Below are positions 1 to 12,864 of a DNA stretch of 60,265 nt, one piece after another. The stretch's first letter is position 1. Each line of letters starts with the position of its first letter. Under the pieces are notes generated by a model. The model was not told where the DNA came from. It did no database searches and saw nothing but the letters and a program-made list of their open reading frames with translations. The position numbers and the translations under genes are program-made. The stretch is taken from assembly GCF_032854445.1 (NCBI RefSeq), contig NW_027018191.1, forward strand, positions 1 to 60,265, read 5' to 3'. The stretch comes from Liolophura sinensis. Taxonomy: Eukaryota; Mollusca; Polyplacophora; Chitonida; Chitonidae.

Positions 1-432
1 TGTATGTCAGTGTTCAATTGTACTTGTTACAGCGGATTGTATCAAGTACCTTGTGTTTTTTTTATATACAAATGGTGTGGTTTTTCTACATGTAGATAAA
101 GACATTGAGTTTGTCTTCGACTTAGAAGTAAGACATTTGCTGGGTGAGTTAAATGGGCTTGGCCCAAAGATTTGACGTCGTCTGGGCTACCGAAGGGCAC
201 ATAACTTATAATGAAAAATTGAATATAGTAATTAGCAGTCGCGATTGTACATAGTTAATGTAGCCGATTTCAATTAGCAAAAAGACCAGGCAAAAATCCA
301 AAAGTAGAAAAAACTGTTCCAATGCTGCTGGTAAGAGGCTAATCCGACGTATTTTGTGACCAGAAATCGAATGGTGCAAACCGCGTTGCTCTCCGACCAA
401 TACTTTTGGCTGTAGCCACAAATGAATAATCA
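1..432 (+). repeat. Left-edge partial monomer
   Basis: The window opens at TGTATGTCAG, about 120 bp into a monomer, so the array continues to the left. Position 1 aligns with 6472 (offset 6,471). The monomer is the GTATGTCAG / CTTGTTACAG / GCGGATTG type that starts the six-monomer HOR. An extra A at about 308 (six A instead of five) is one of several 1-bp indels in the first 760 bp. Confidence 0.9.
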
Positions 433-3137
433 ATGATGTCAAGATCACGTGCCCAGCAACGGCTCTTAATCCATGGAAACCATAGAAATTTGCAATTTTT
501 CAACAGCTGGAGATGCCTGGCCCCAATTGCGCATCTTTTGGCACCTTATTGATGTGGGTCAGTGTTCAATTGTACTTTTTACAGCGGACTGTATCAAGTA
601 CCTTGTGTTTTTTTATATACAAATGGTGTGGTTTTTCTACATGTAGATAAAGACATTGAGTTTGTCTTCGACTTAGGAGTAAGACATTTGCTGGGTGAGT
701 TAAATGGCTTGGCCCAAAGATTTGACGTCGTCTGGGCTACCGAAGGCATATAACTTATAATGAAATGTTGAACATAGTAATGACCAGTCGCGATTGTACA
801 TAGTTAATGTAGCCGATTTCAATTCGCAAAAAGACCAGGCAAAAATCCAAAAGTGGAAAAACTGTTCCAATGCTGCTGGTAAGAGGCTAATCCGACGTAT
901 TTTGTGACGAGAAATCGAATGGTGCAAACCGCGTTGTTCTCCGACCAATACTATTGGCTGTAGCCACAAATGAATAATCATTGATGTCAAGATCACGTGC
1001 CCAGCAACGGCTCTTAATCCATGGAAACCATAGAAATTTGCAATTTTTCAACACCTGGAGATGCCTGGCCCAATTGCGCATCTTTTGGCACCTTATTGAT
1101 GTGGGTCAGTGTTCAATTGTACTTTTTACAGCAGACTGTATCAAGTACCTTGTGTTTTTTTATATACAAATGGTGTGGTTTTTCTACATGTAGATAAAGT
1201 CATTGAGTTTGTCTTCGACTTAGAAGTAAGACATTTGCTGGGTGAGTTAAATGGGCTTGGCCCAAAGATTTGACGTCGTCTGGGCTACCGAAGGGCACAT
1301 AACTTATAATGAAAAGTTGAATATAGTAATGACCAGTCGCGATTGTACATAGTTAATGTAGCCGATTTCAATTAGCAAAAAGACCAGGCAAAAATCCAAA
1401 AGTAGAAAAACTGTTCCAATGCTGCTGGTAAGAGGCTAATCCGACGTATTTTGTGACGAGAAATCGAATGGTGCAAACCGCGCTGCTCTCCGACCAATAC
1501 TTTTGGCTGTAGCCACAAATGAATAATCAATGATGTCATAGAAATTTGCAATTTTTCAACAGCTGGAGATGCCTGGCCCAATTGCGCATCTTTTGGCACC
1601 TTATTGATGTGGGTCAGTGTTCAATTGTACTTTTTACAGCAGACTGTATCAAGTACCTTGTGTTTTTTTATATACAAATGGTGTGGTTTTTCTACATGTA
1701 GATAAAGACATTGAGTTTGTCTTCCACTTAGAAGTAAGACATTTGCTGGGTGAGTTAAATGGGCTTGGCCCAAAGATTTGACGTCGTCTGGGCTACCGAA
1801 GGGCACATAACTTATAATGAAAAGTTGAATATAGTAATGACCAGTCGCGATTGTACATAGTTAATGTAGCCGATTTTAATTCGCAAAAAGACCAGGCAAA
1901 AATCCAAAAGTGGAAAAACTGTTCCAATGCTGCTGGTAAGAGACTAATCCAACGTATTTTGTGACGAGAAATCGAATGGTGCAAACCGCGTTGCTCTCCG
2001 ACCAATACTTTTGGCTGTAGCCACAAATGAATAATCAATGATGTCAAGATCACGTGCCCAGCAACGGCTCTTAATCCATGGAAACCATAGAAATTTGCAA
2101 TTTTTCAACAGCTGGAGATGCCTGGCCCAATTGCGCATCTTTTGGCACCTTATTGATGTGGGTCAGTGTTCAATTGTACTTTTTACAGCAGACTGTATCA
2201 AGTGCCTTGTGTTTTTTTACATACAAATGGTGTGGTTTTTCTACATGTAGATTAGGACATTGAGTTTGTCTTCGACTTAGGAGTAAGACATTTGCTGGGT
2301 GAGTTAAATGGGCTTGGCCCAAAGATTTGACGTCGTCTGGGCTACCGAAGGGCACATAACTTATAATGAAAAGTTGAATATAGTAATGACCAGTCGCGAT
2401 TGTACATAGTTAATGTAGCCGATTTCAATTCGCGAAAAGACCAGGCAAAAATCCAAAAGTGGAAAAACTGTTCCAATGCTGCTGGTAAGAGGCTAATCCG
2501 ACGTATTTTGTGACGAGAAATCGAATGGTGCAAACCGCGTTGCTCTCCAACCAATACTTTTGGCTGTAGCCACAAATGAATAATCAATGATGTCAAGATC
2601 ACGTGCCCAGCAACGGCTCTTACTCCATGGAAACCAAGGAAATTTGCAATTTTTCAACACCTGGAGATGCCTGGCACAATTGCGCATCTTTTGGCACCTT
2701 ATTGTTGTATGTCAGTGTTCAATTGTACTTGTTACAGCGGATTGTATCAAGTACCTTGTGTTTTTTTTTATATACAAATGGTGTGGTTTTTCTACATGTA
2801 GATAAAGACATTGAGTTTGTCTTCGACTTAGAAGTAAGACATTTGCTGGGTGAGTTAAATGGGCTTGGCCCAAAGATTTGACGTCGTCTGGGCTACCGAA
2901 GGGCACATAACTTATAATGAAAAATTGAATATAGTAATGAGCAGTCGCGATTGTACATAGTTAATGTAGCCGATTTCAATTAGCAAAAAGACCAGGCAAA
3001 AATCCAAAAGTGGAAAAACTGTTCCAATGCTGCTGGTAAGAGGCTAATCCGACGTATTTTGTGACGAGAAATCGAATGGTGCAAACCGCGTTGCTCTCCG
3101 ACCAATACTTTTGGCTGTAGCCACAAATGAATAATCA
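433..3137 (+). repeat. Left-truncated copy of the 6-mer HOR (monomers 1-5)
   Basis: Monomers start at 433, 981, 1530 (short), 2038 and 2587. They match 6904-9608 at a constant offset of 6,471 bp, including private variants: CATTGATG instead of CAATGATG at 977, GATAAAGTCATTG around 1200 (shared with 7671), GTGCCTTG...ACATAC with GATTAGG in the fourth monomer, and TTGTTGTATG in the fifth. The match ends where the next monomer (3138) carries the 41-bp deletion but its counterpart at 9609 does not. Confidence 0.9.
1530..2037 (+). repeat. 508-bp monomer with 41-bp deletion (1)
   Basis: GATGTCA joins directly to TAGAAATTTGC at 1538/1539. The missing 41 bp hold the E-box CACGTG, the AGCAACGG segment and CCATGG. 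A CA dinucleotide is present at both deletion edges in intact copies, so the junction is ambiguous by 2 bp and fits microhomology or slippage. It is followed by an ACATAC-type monomer. Confidence 0.93.
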
Positions 3138-3645
3138 ATGATGTCATAGAAATTTGCAATTTTTCAACAGCTGGAGATGCCTGGCCCAATTGCGCATCTT
3201 TTGGCACCTTATTGATGTGGGTCAGTGTTCAATTGTACTTTTTACAGCAGACTGTATCAAGTACCTTGTGTTTTTTTATATACAAATGGTGTGGTTTTTC
3301 TACATGTAGATAAAGACATTGAGTTTGTCTTCCACTTAGAAGTAAGACATTTGCTGGGTGAGTTAAATGGGCTTGGCCCAAAGATTTGACGTCGTCTGGG
3401 CTACCGAAGGGCACATAACTTATAATGAAAAGTTGAATATAGTAATGACCAGTCGCGATTGTACATAGTTAATGTAGCCGATTTCAATTCGCAAAAAGAC
3501 CAGGCAAAAATCCAAAAGTGGAAAAACTGTTCCAATGCTGCTGGTAAGAGACTAATCCGACGTATTTTGTGACGAGAAATCGAATGGTGCAAACCGCGTT
3601 GTTCTCCGACCAATACTATTGGCTGTAGCCACAAATGAATAATCA
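3138..3645 (+). repeat. 508-bp monomer with 41-bp deletion (2)
   Basis: Same junction as the other short copies (GATGTCA|TAGAAAT, starting 3140). It differs in context: the next monomer (3646) is a CATTGATG type rather than the ACATAC type. Confidence 0.93.
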
Positions 3646-4744
3646 TTGATGTCAAGATCACGTGCCCAGCAACGGCTCTTAATCCATGGAAACCATAGAA
3701 ATTTGCAATTTTTCAACAGCTGGAGATGCCTGGCCCAATTGCGCATCTTTTGGCACCTTATTGATGTGGGTCAGTGTTCAATTGTACTTTTTACAGCAGA
3801 CTGTATCAAGTACCTTGTGTTTTTTTATATACAAATGGTGTGGTTTTTCTACATGTAGATAAAGACATTGAGTTTGTCTTCGACTTAGAAGTAAGACATT
3901 TGCTGGGTGAGTTAAATGGGCTTGGCCCAAAGATTTGACGTCGTCTGGGCTACCGAAGGGCACATAACTTATAATGAAAAGTTGAATATAGTAATGACCA
4001 GTCGCGATTGTACATAGTTAATGTAGCCGATTTCAATTAGCAAAAAGACCAGGCAAAAATCCAAAAGTGGAAAAACTGTTCCAATGCTGCTGGTAAGAGG
4101 CTAATCCGACGTATTTTGTGACGAGAAATCGAATGGTGCAAACCGCGTTGCTCTCCGACCAATACTTTTGGCTGTAGCCACAAATGAATAATCAATGATG
4201 TCAAGATCACGTGCCCAGCAACGGCTCTTAATCCATGGAAACCATAGAAATTTGCAATTTTTGAACAGCTGGAGATGCCTGGCCCAATTGCGCATCTTTT
4301 GGCACCTTATTGATGTGGGTCAGTGTTCAATTGTACTTTTTACAGCGGACTGTGTCATGTACCTTGTGTTTTTTTTATATACAAATGGTGTGGTTTTTCT
4401 ACATGTAGATAAAGACATTGAGTTTGTCTTCCACTTAGAAGTAAGACATTTGCTGGGTGAGTTAAATGGGCTTGGCCCAAAGATTTGACGTCGTCTGGGC
4501 TACCGAAGGGCACATAACTTATAATGAAAAGTTGAATATAGTAATGACCAGTCGCGATTGTACATAGTTAATGTAGCCGATTTCAATTCGCAAAAAGACC
4601 AGGCAAAAATCCAAAAGTAGAAAAACTGTTCCAATGCTGCTGGTAAGAGGCTAATCCGACGTATTTTGTGACGAGAAATCGAATGGTGCAAACCGCGTTG
4701 CTCTCCGACCAATACTTTTGGCTGTAGCCACAAATGAATAATCA

Positions 4745-5252
4745 TTGATGTCATAGAAATTTGCAATTTTTCAACAGCTGGAGATGCCTGGCCCAATTGC
4801 GCATCTTTTGGCACCTTATTGATGTGGGTCAGTGTTCAATTGTACTTTTTACAGCAGACTGTATCAAGTACCTTGTTTTTTTTTATATACAAATGGTGTG
4901 GTTTTTCTACATGTAGATAAAGACATTGAGTTTGTCTTCGACTTAGAAGTAAGACATTTGCTGGGTGAGTTAAATGGGCTTGGCCCAAAGATTTGACGTC
5001 GTCTGGGCTACCGAAGGGCACATAACTTATAATGAAAAGTTGAATATAGTAATGACCAGTCGCGATTGTACATAGTTAATGTAGCCGATTTCAATTCGCA
5101 AAAAGACCAGGCAAAAATCCAAAAGTGGAAAAACTGTTCCAATGCTGCTGGTAAGAGACTAATCCGACGTATTTTGTGACGAGAAATCGAATGGTGCAAA
5201 CCGCGTTGCTCTCCGACCAATACTTTTGGCTGTAGCCACAAATGAATAATCA
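4745..5252 (+). repeat. 508-bp monomer with 41-bp deletion (3)
   Basis: Same junction, starting 4747, but preceded by CATTGATG rather than CAATGATG. The deletion allele has therefore recombined with, or been converted by, a neighbouring variant. Confidence 0.93.
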
Positions 5253-6352
5253 ATGATGTCAAGATCACGTGCCCAGCAACGGCTCTTAATCCATGGAAAC
5301 CATAGAAATTTGCAATTTTTCAACAGCTGGAGATGCCTGGCCCAATTGCGCATCTTTTGGCACCTTATTGATGTGGGTCAGTGTTCAATTGTACTTTTTA
5401 CAGCAGACTGTATCAAGTGCCTTGTGTTTTTTTACATACAAATGGTGTGGTTTTTCTACATGTAGATAAGGACATTGAGTTTGTCTTCGACTTAGGAGTA
5501 AGACATTTGCTGGGTGAGTTAAATGGGCTTGGCCCAAAGATTTGACGTCGTCTGGGCTACCGAAGGGCACATAACTTATAATGAAAAGTTGAATATAGTA
5601 ATGACCAGTCGCGATTGTACATAGTTAATGTAGCCGATTTCAATTAGCAAAAAGACCAGGCAAAAATCCAAAAGTAGAAAAACTGTTCCAATGCTGCTGG
5701 TAAGAGGCTAATCCGACGTATTTTGTGACGAGAAATCGAATGGTGCAAACCGCGTTGCTCTCCGACCAATACTTTTGGCTGTAGCCACAAATGAATAATC
5801 AATGATGTCAAGATCACGTGCCCAGCAACGGCTCTTACTCCATGGAAACCAAAGAAAATTTGCAATTTTTCAACACCTGGAGATGCCTGGCACAATTGCG
5901 CATCTTTTGGCACCTTATTGATGTATGTCAGTGTTCAATTGTACTTGTTACAGCGGATTGTATCAAGTACCTTGTGTTTTTTTTATATACAAATGGTGTG
6001 GTTTTTCTACATGTAGATAAAGACATTGAGTTTGTCTTCGACTTAGAAGTAAGACATTTGCTGGGTGAGTTAAATGGGCTTGGCCCAAAGATTTGACGTC
6101 GTCTGGGCTACCGAAGGGCACATAACTTATAATGAAAAATTGAATATAGTAATGAGCAGTCGCGATTGTACATAGTTAATGTAGCCGATTTCAATTAGCA
6201 AAAAGACCTGGCAAAAATCCAAAAGTAGAAAAACTGTTCCAATGCTGCTGGTAAGAGGCTAATCCGACGTATTTTGTGACGAGAAATCGAATGGTGCAAA
6301 CCGCGTTGCTCTCCGACCAATACTTTTGGCTGTAGCCACAAATGAATAATCA

Positions 6353-9300
6353 ATGATGTCAAGATCACGTGCCCAGCAACGGCTCTTACTCCATGGAAAC
6401 CAAGGAAATTTGCAATTTTTCAACACCTGGAAATGCCTGGCACAATTGCGCATCTTTTGGCACCTTATTGATGTATGTCAGTGTTCAATTGTACTTGTTA
6501 CAGCGGATTGTATCAAGTACCTTGTGTTTTTTTTATATACAAATGGTGTGGTTTTTCTACATGTAGATAAAGACATTGAGTTTGTCTTCGACTTAGAAGT
6601 AAGACATTTGCTGGGTGAGTTAAATGGGCTTGGCCCAAAGATTTGACGTCGTCTGGGCTACCGAAGGGCACATAACTTATAATGAAAAATTGAATATAGT
6701 AATTAGCAGTCGCGATTGTACATAGTTAATGTAGCCGATTTCAATTAGCAAAAAGACCAGGCAAAAATCCAAAAGTAGAAAAACTGTTCCAATGCTGCTG
6801 GTAAGAGGCTAATCCGACGTATTTTGTGACCAGAAATCGAATGGTGCAAACCGCGTTGCTCTCCGACCAATACTTTTGGCTGTAGCCACAAATGAATAAT
6901 CAATGATGTCAAGATCACGTGCCCAGCAACGGCTCTTAATCCATGGAAACCATAGAAATTTGCAATTTTTCAACAGCTGGAGATGCCTGGCCCAATTGCG
7001 CATCTTTTGGCACCTTATTGATGTGGGTCAGTGTTCAATTGTACTTTTTACAGCGGACTGTATCAAGTACCTTGTGTTTTTTTATATACAAATGGTGTGG
7101 TTTTTCTACATGTAGATAAAGACATTGAGTTTGTCTTCGACTTAGGAGTAAGACATTTGCTGGGTGAGTTAAATGGGCTTGGCCCAAAGATTTGACGTCG
7201 TCTGGGCTACCGAAGGGCATATAACTTATAATGAAATGTTGAACATAGTAATGACCAGTCGCGATTGTACATAGTTAATGTAGCCGATTTCAATTCGCAA
7301 AAAGACCAGGCAAAAATCCAAAAGTGGAAAAACTGTTCCAATGCTGCTGGTAAGAGGCTAATCCGACGTATTTTGTGACGAGAAATCGAATGGTGCAAAC
7401 CGCGTTGTTCTCCGACCAATACTATTGGCTGTAGCCACAAATGAATAATCATTGATGTCAAGATCACGTGCCCAGCAACGGCTCTTAATCCATGGAAACC
7501 ATAGAAATTTGCAATTTTTCAACACCTGGAGATGCCTGGCCCAATTGCGCATCTTTTGGCACCTTATTGATGTGGGTCAGTGTTCAATTGTACTTTTTAC
7601 AGCAGACTGTATCAAGTACCTTGTGTTTTTTTATATACAAATGGTGTGGTTTTTCTACATGTAGATAAAGTCATTGAGTTTGTCTTCGACTTAGAAGTAA
7701 GACATTTGCTGGGTGAGTTAAATGGGCTTGGCCCAAAGATTTGACGTCGTCTGGGCTACCGAAGGGCACATAACTTATAATGAAAAGTTGAATATAGTAA
7801 TGACCAGTCGCGATTGTACATAGTTAATGTAGCCGATTTCAATTAGCAAAAAGACCAGGCAAAAATCCAAAAGTAGAAAAACTGTTCCAATGCTGCTGGT
7901 AAGAGGCTAATCCGACGTATTTTGTGACGAGAAATCGAATGGTGCAAACCGCGCTGCTCTCCGACCAATACTTTTGGCTGTAGCCACAAATGAATAATCA
8001 ATGATGTCATAGAAATTTGCAATTTTTCAACAGCTGGAGATGCCTGGCCCAATTGCGCATCTTTTGGCACCTTATTGATGTGGGTCAGTGTTCAATTGTA
8101 CTTTTTACAGCAGACTGTATCAAGTACCTTGTGTTTTTTTATATACAAATGGTGTGGTTTTTCTACATGTAGATAAAGACATTGAGTTTGTCTTCCACTT
8201 AGAAGTAAGACATTTGCTGGGTGAGTTAAATGGGCTTGGCCCAAAGATTTGACGTCGTCTGGGCTACCGAAGGGCACATAACTTATAATGAAAAGTTGAA
8301 TATAGTAATGACCAGTCGCGATTGTACATAGTTAATGTAGCCGATTTTAATTCGCAAAAAGACCAGGCAAAAATCCAAAAGTGGAAAAACTGTTCCAATG
8401 CTGCTGGTAAGAGACTAATCCAACGTATTTTGTGACGAGAAATCGAATGGTGCAAACCGCGTTGCTCTCCGACCAATACTTTTGGCTGTAGCCACAAATG
8501 AATAATCAATGATGTCAAGATCACGTGCCCAGCAACGGCTCTTAATCCATGGAAACCATAGAAATTTGCAATTTTTCAACAGCTGGAGATGCCTGGCCCA
8601 ATTGCGCATCTTTTGGCACCTTATTGATGTGGGTCAGTGTTCAATTGTACTTTTTACAGCAGACTGTATCAAGTGCCTTGTGTTTTTTTACATACAAATG
8701 GTGTGGTTTTTCTACATGTAGATTAGGACATTGAGTTTGTCTTCGACTTAGGAGTAAGACATTTGCTGGGTGAGTTAAATGGGCTTGGCCCAAAGATTTG
8801 ACGTCGTCTGGGCTACCGAAGGGCACATAACTTATAATGAAAAGTTGAATATAGTAATGACCAGTCGCGATTGTACATAGTTAATGTAGCCGATTTCAAT
8901 TCGCGAAAAGACCAGGCAAAAATCCAAAAGTGGAAAAACTGTTCCAATGCTGCTGGTAAGAGGCTAATCCGACGTATTTTGTGACGAGAAATCGAATGGT
9001 GCAAACCGCGTTGCTCTCCAACCAATACTTTTGGCTGTAGCCACAAATGAATAATCAATGATGTCAAGATCACGTGCCCAGCAACGGCTCTTACTCCATG
9101 GAAACCAAGGAAATTTGCAATTTTTCAACACCTGGAGATGCCTGGCACAATTGCGCATCTTTTGGCACCTTATTGTTGTATGTCAGTGTTCAATTGTACT
9201 TGTTACAGCGGATTGTATCAAGTACCTTGTGTTTTTTTTTATATACAAATGGTGTGGTTTTTCTACATGTAGATAAAGACATTGAGTTTGTCTTCGACTT

Positions 9301-9608
9301 AGAAGTAAGACATTTGCTGGGTGAGTTAAATGGGCTTGGCCCAAAGATTTGACGTCGTCTGGGCTACCGAAGGGCACATAACTTATAATGAAAAATTGAA
9401 TATAGTAATGAGCAGTCGCGATTGTACATAGTTAATGTAGCCGATTTCAATTAGCAAAAAGACCAGGCAAAAATCCAAAAGTGGAAAAACTGTTCCAATG
9501 CTGCTGGTAAGAGGCTAATCCGACGTATTTTGTGACGAGAAATCGAATGGTGCAAACCGCGTTGCTCTCCGACCAATACTTTTGGCTGTAGCCACAAATG
9601 AATAATCA
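6353..9608 (+). repeat. 6-monomer HOR, 3,256 bp, copy 2
   Basis: Monomers start at 6353, 6903, 7452, 8001 (short), 8509 and 9058. Order of types: TTACTCC/CACCTGG/GTATGTC; TTAATCC/CAGCTGG/GCGGACTG; CATTGATG/CACCTGG/GCAGACTG; short; GTGCCTTG-ACATAC-GATTAGG; TTACTCC/CACCTGG/TTGTTGTATG. It is followed immediately by an almost identical unit. Differences I noticed from the next unit: 6432 (A vs G), 7671 (T vs A), 8548 (C vs T) and 9126 (C vs G). Confidence 0.92.
8001..8508 (+). repeat. 508-bp monomer with 41-bp deletion (4)
   Basis: Fourth monomer of the HOR copy at 6353-9608; same junction, starting 8003; lies 6,471 bp from the copy at 1530. Confidence 0.93.
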
Positions 9609-12600
9609 ATGATGTCAAGATCACGTGCCCAGCAACGGCTCTTACTCCATGGAAACCAAGGAAATTTGCAATTTTTCAACACCTGGAGATGCCTGGCACA
9701 ATTGCGCATCTTTTGGCACCTTATTGATGTATGTCAGTGTTCAATTGTACTTGTTACAGCGGATTGTATCAAGTACCTTGTGTTTTTTTTATATACAAAT
9801 GGTGTGGTTTTTCTACATGTAGATAAAGACATTGAGTTTGTCTTCGACTTAGAAGTAAGACATTTGCTGGGTGAGTTAAATGGGCTTGGCCCAAAGATTT
9901 GACGTCGTCTGGGCTACCGAAGGGCACATAACTTATAATGAAAAATTGAATATAGTAATTAGCAGTCGCGATTGTACATAGTTAATGTAGCCGATTTCAA
10001 TTAGCAAAAAGACCAGGCAAAAATCCAAAAGTAGAAAAACTGTTCCAATGCTGCTGGTAAGAGGCTAATCCGACGTATTTTGTGACCAGAAATCGAATGG
10101 TGCAAACCGCGTTGCTCTCCGACCAATACTTTTGGCTGTAGCCACAAATGAATAATCAATGATGTCAAGATCACGTGCCCAGCAACGGCTCTTAATCCAT
10201 GGAAACCATAGAAATTTGCAATTTTTCAACAGCTGGAGATGCCTGGCCCAATTGCGCATCTTTTGGCACCTTATTGATGTGGGTCAGTGTTCAATTGTAC
10301 TTTTTACAGCGGACTGTATCAAGTACCTTGTGTTTTTTTATATACAAATGGTGTGGTTTTTCTACATGTAGATAAAGACATTGAGTTTGTCTTCGACTTA
10401 GGAGTAAGACATTTGCTGGGTGAGTTAAATGGGCTTGGCCCAAAGATTTGACGTCGTCTGGGCTACCGAAGGGCATATAACTTATAATGAAATGTTGAAC
10501 ATAGTAATGACCAGTCGCGATTGTACATAGTTAATGTAGCCGATTTCAATTCGCAAAAAGACCAGGCAAAAATCCAAAAGTGGAAAAACTGTTCCAATGC
10601 TGCTGGTAAGAGGCTAATCCGACGTATTTTGTGACGAGAAATCGAATGGTGCAAACCGCGTTGTTCTCCGACCAATACTATTGGCTGTAGCCACAAATGA
10701 ATAATCATTGATGTCAAGATCACGTGCCCAGCAACGGCTCTTAATCCATGGAAACCATAGAAATTTGCAATTTTTCAACACCTGGAGATGCCTGGCCCAA
10801 TTGCGCATCTTTTGGCACCTTATTGATGTGGGTCAGTGTTCAATTGTACTTTTTACAGCAGACTGTATCAAGTACCTTGTGTTTTTTTATATACAAATGG
10901 TGTGGTTTTTCTACATGTAGATAAAGACATTGAGTTTGTCTTCGACTTAGAAGTAAGACATTTGCTGGGTGAGTTAAATGGGCTTGGCCCAAAGATTTGA
11001 CGTCGTCTGGGCTACCGAAGGGCACATAACTTATAATGAAAAGTTGAATATAGTAATGACCAGTCGCGATTGTACATAGTTAATGTAGCCGATTTCAATT
11101 AGCAAAAAGACCAGGCAAAAATCCAAAAGTAGAAAAACTGTTCCAATGCTGCTGGTAAGAGGCTAATCCGACGTATTTTGTGACGAGAAATCGAATGGTG
11201 CAAACCGCGCTGCTCTCCGACCAATACTTTTGGCTGTAGCCACAAATGAATAATCAATGATGTCATAGAAATTTGCAATTTTTCAACAGCTGGAGATGCC
11301 TGGCCCAATTGCGCATCTTTTGGCACCTTATTGATGTGGGTCAGTGTTCAATTGTACTTTTTACAGCAGACTGTATCAAGTACCTTGTGTTTTTTTATAT
11401 ACAAATGGTGTGGTTTTTCTACATGTAGATAAAGACATTGAGTTTGTCTTCCACTTAGAAGTAAGACATTTGCTGGGTGAGTTAAATGGGCTTGGCCCAA
11501 AGATTTGACGTCGTCTGGGCTACCGAAGGGCACATAACTTATAATGAAAAGTTGAATATAGTAATGACCAGTCGCGATTGTACATAGTTAATGTAGCCGA
11601 TTTTAATTCGCAAAAAGACCAGGCAAAAATCCAAAAGTGGAAAAACTGTTCCAATGCTGCTGGTAAGAGACTAATCCAACGTATTTTGTGACGAGAAATC
11701 GAATGGTGCAAACCGCGTTGCTCTCCGACCAATACTTTTGGCTGTAGCCACAAATGAATAATCAATGATGTCAAGATCACGTGCCCAGCAACGGCTCTTA
11801 ATCTATGGAAACCATAGAAATTTGCAATTTTTCAACAGCTGGAGATGCCTGGCCCAATTGCGCATCTTTTGGCACCTTATTGATGTGGGTCAGTGTTCAA
11901 TTGTACTTTTTACAGCAGACTGTATCAAGTGCCTTGTGTTTTTTTACATACAAATGGTGTGGTTTTTCTACATGTAGATTAGGACATTGAGTTTGTCTTC
12001 GACTTAGGAGTAAGACATTTGCTGGGTGAGTTAAATGGGCTTGGCCCAAAGATTTGACGTCGTCTGGGCTACCGAAGGGCACATAACTTATAATGAAAAG
12101 TTGAATATAGTAATGACCAGTCGCGATTGTACATAGTTAATGTAGCCGATTTCAATTCGCGAAAAGACCAGGCAAAAATCCAAAAGTGGAAAAACTGTTC
12201 CAATGCTGCTGGTAAGAGGCTAATCCGACGTATTTTGTGACGAGAAATCGAATGGTGCAAACCGCGTTGCTCTCCAACCAATACTTTTGGCTGTAGCCAC
12301 AAATGAATAATCAATGATGTCAAGATCACGTGCCCAGCAACGGCTCTTACTCCATGGAAACCAAGGAAATTTGCAATTTTTGAACACCTGGAGATGCCTG
12401 GCACAATTGCGCATCTTTTGGCACCTTATTGTTGTATGTCAGTGTTCAATTGTACTTGTTACAGCGGATTGTATCAAGTACCTTGTGTTTTTTTTTATAT
12501 ACAAATGGTGTGGTTTTTCTACATGTAGATAAAGACATTGAGTTTGTCTTCGACTTAGAAGTAAGACATTTGCTGGGTGAGTTAAATGGGCTTGGCCCAA

Positions 12601-12864
12601 AGATTTGACGTCGTCTGGGCTACCGAAGGGCACATAACTTATAATGAAAAATTGAATATAGTAATGAGCAGTCGCGATTGTACATAGTTAATGTAGCCGA
12701 TTTCAATTAGCAAAAAGACCAGGCAAAAATCCAAAAGTGGAAAAACTGTTCCAATGCTGCTGGTAAGAGGCTAATCCGACGTATTTTGTGACGAGAAATC
12801 GAATGGTGCAAACCGCGTTGCTCTCCGACCAATACTTTTGGCTGTAGCCACAAATGAATAATCA
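9609..12864 (+). repeat. 6-monomer HOR, 3,256 bp, copy 3
   Basis: Monomers start at 9609, 10159, 10708, 11257 (short), 11765 and 12314, in exact register with 6353-9608 at offset 3,256. The few private changes include T at 11804, which breaks CCATGG to CTATGG, and G at 12382. The next unit does not continue the series: the monomer at 12865 resembles 10159, so the first HOR monomer is skipped after 12864. Confidence 0.92.
11257..11764 (+). repeat. 508-bp monomer with 41-bp deletion (5)
   Basis: Fourth monomer of the HOR copy at 9609-12864; same junction, starting 11259; lies exactly 3,256 bp from the previous one. Confidence 0.93.

Larger units (their letters stand above)
3138..6352 (+). repeat. 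Two short-full-full trimers (~1,607 bp each)
   Basis: Monomers start at 3138 (short), 3646, 4195, 4745 (short), 5253 and 5802. Spacing from short to short is 1,607 bp, and the preceding short copy at 1530 lies 1,608 bp upstream, giving three short-full-full trimers in a row from 1530. The trimer beginning at 4745 has the same order as 1530-3137: short, ACATAC type, then TTACTCC/CACCTGG type. The trimer beginning at 3138 has two other full monomers, the second with GACTGTGTCATGTACC at about 4351. This stretch replaces one 3,256-bp unit with a 3,215-bp one. Confidence 0.85.
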
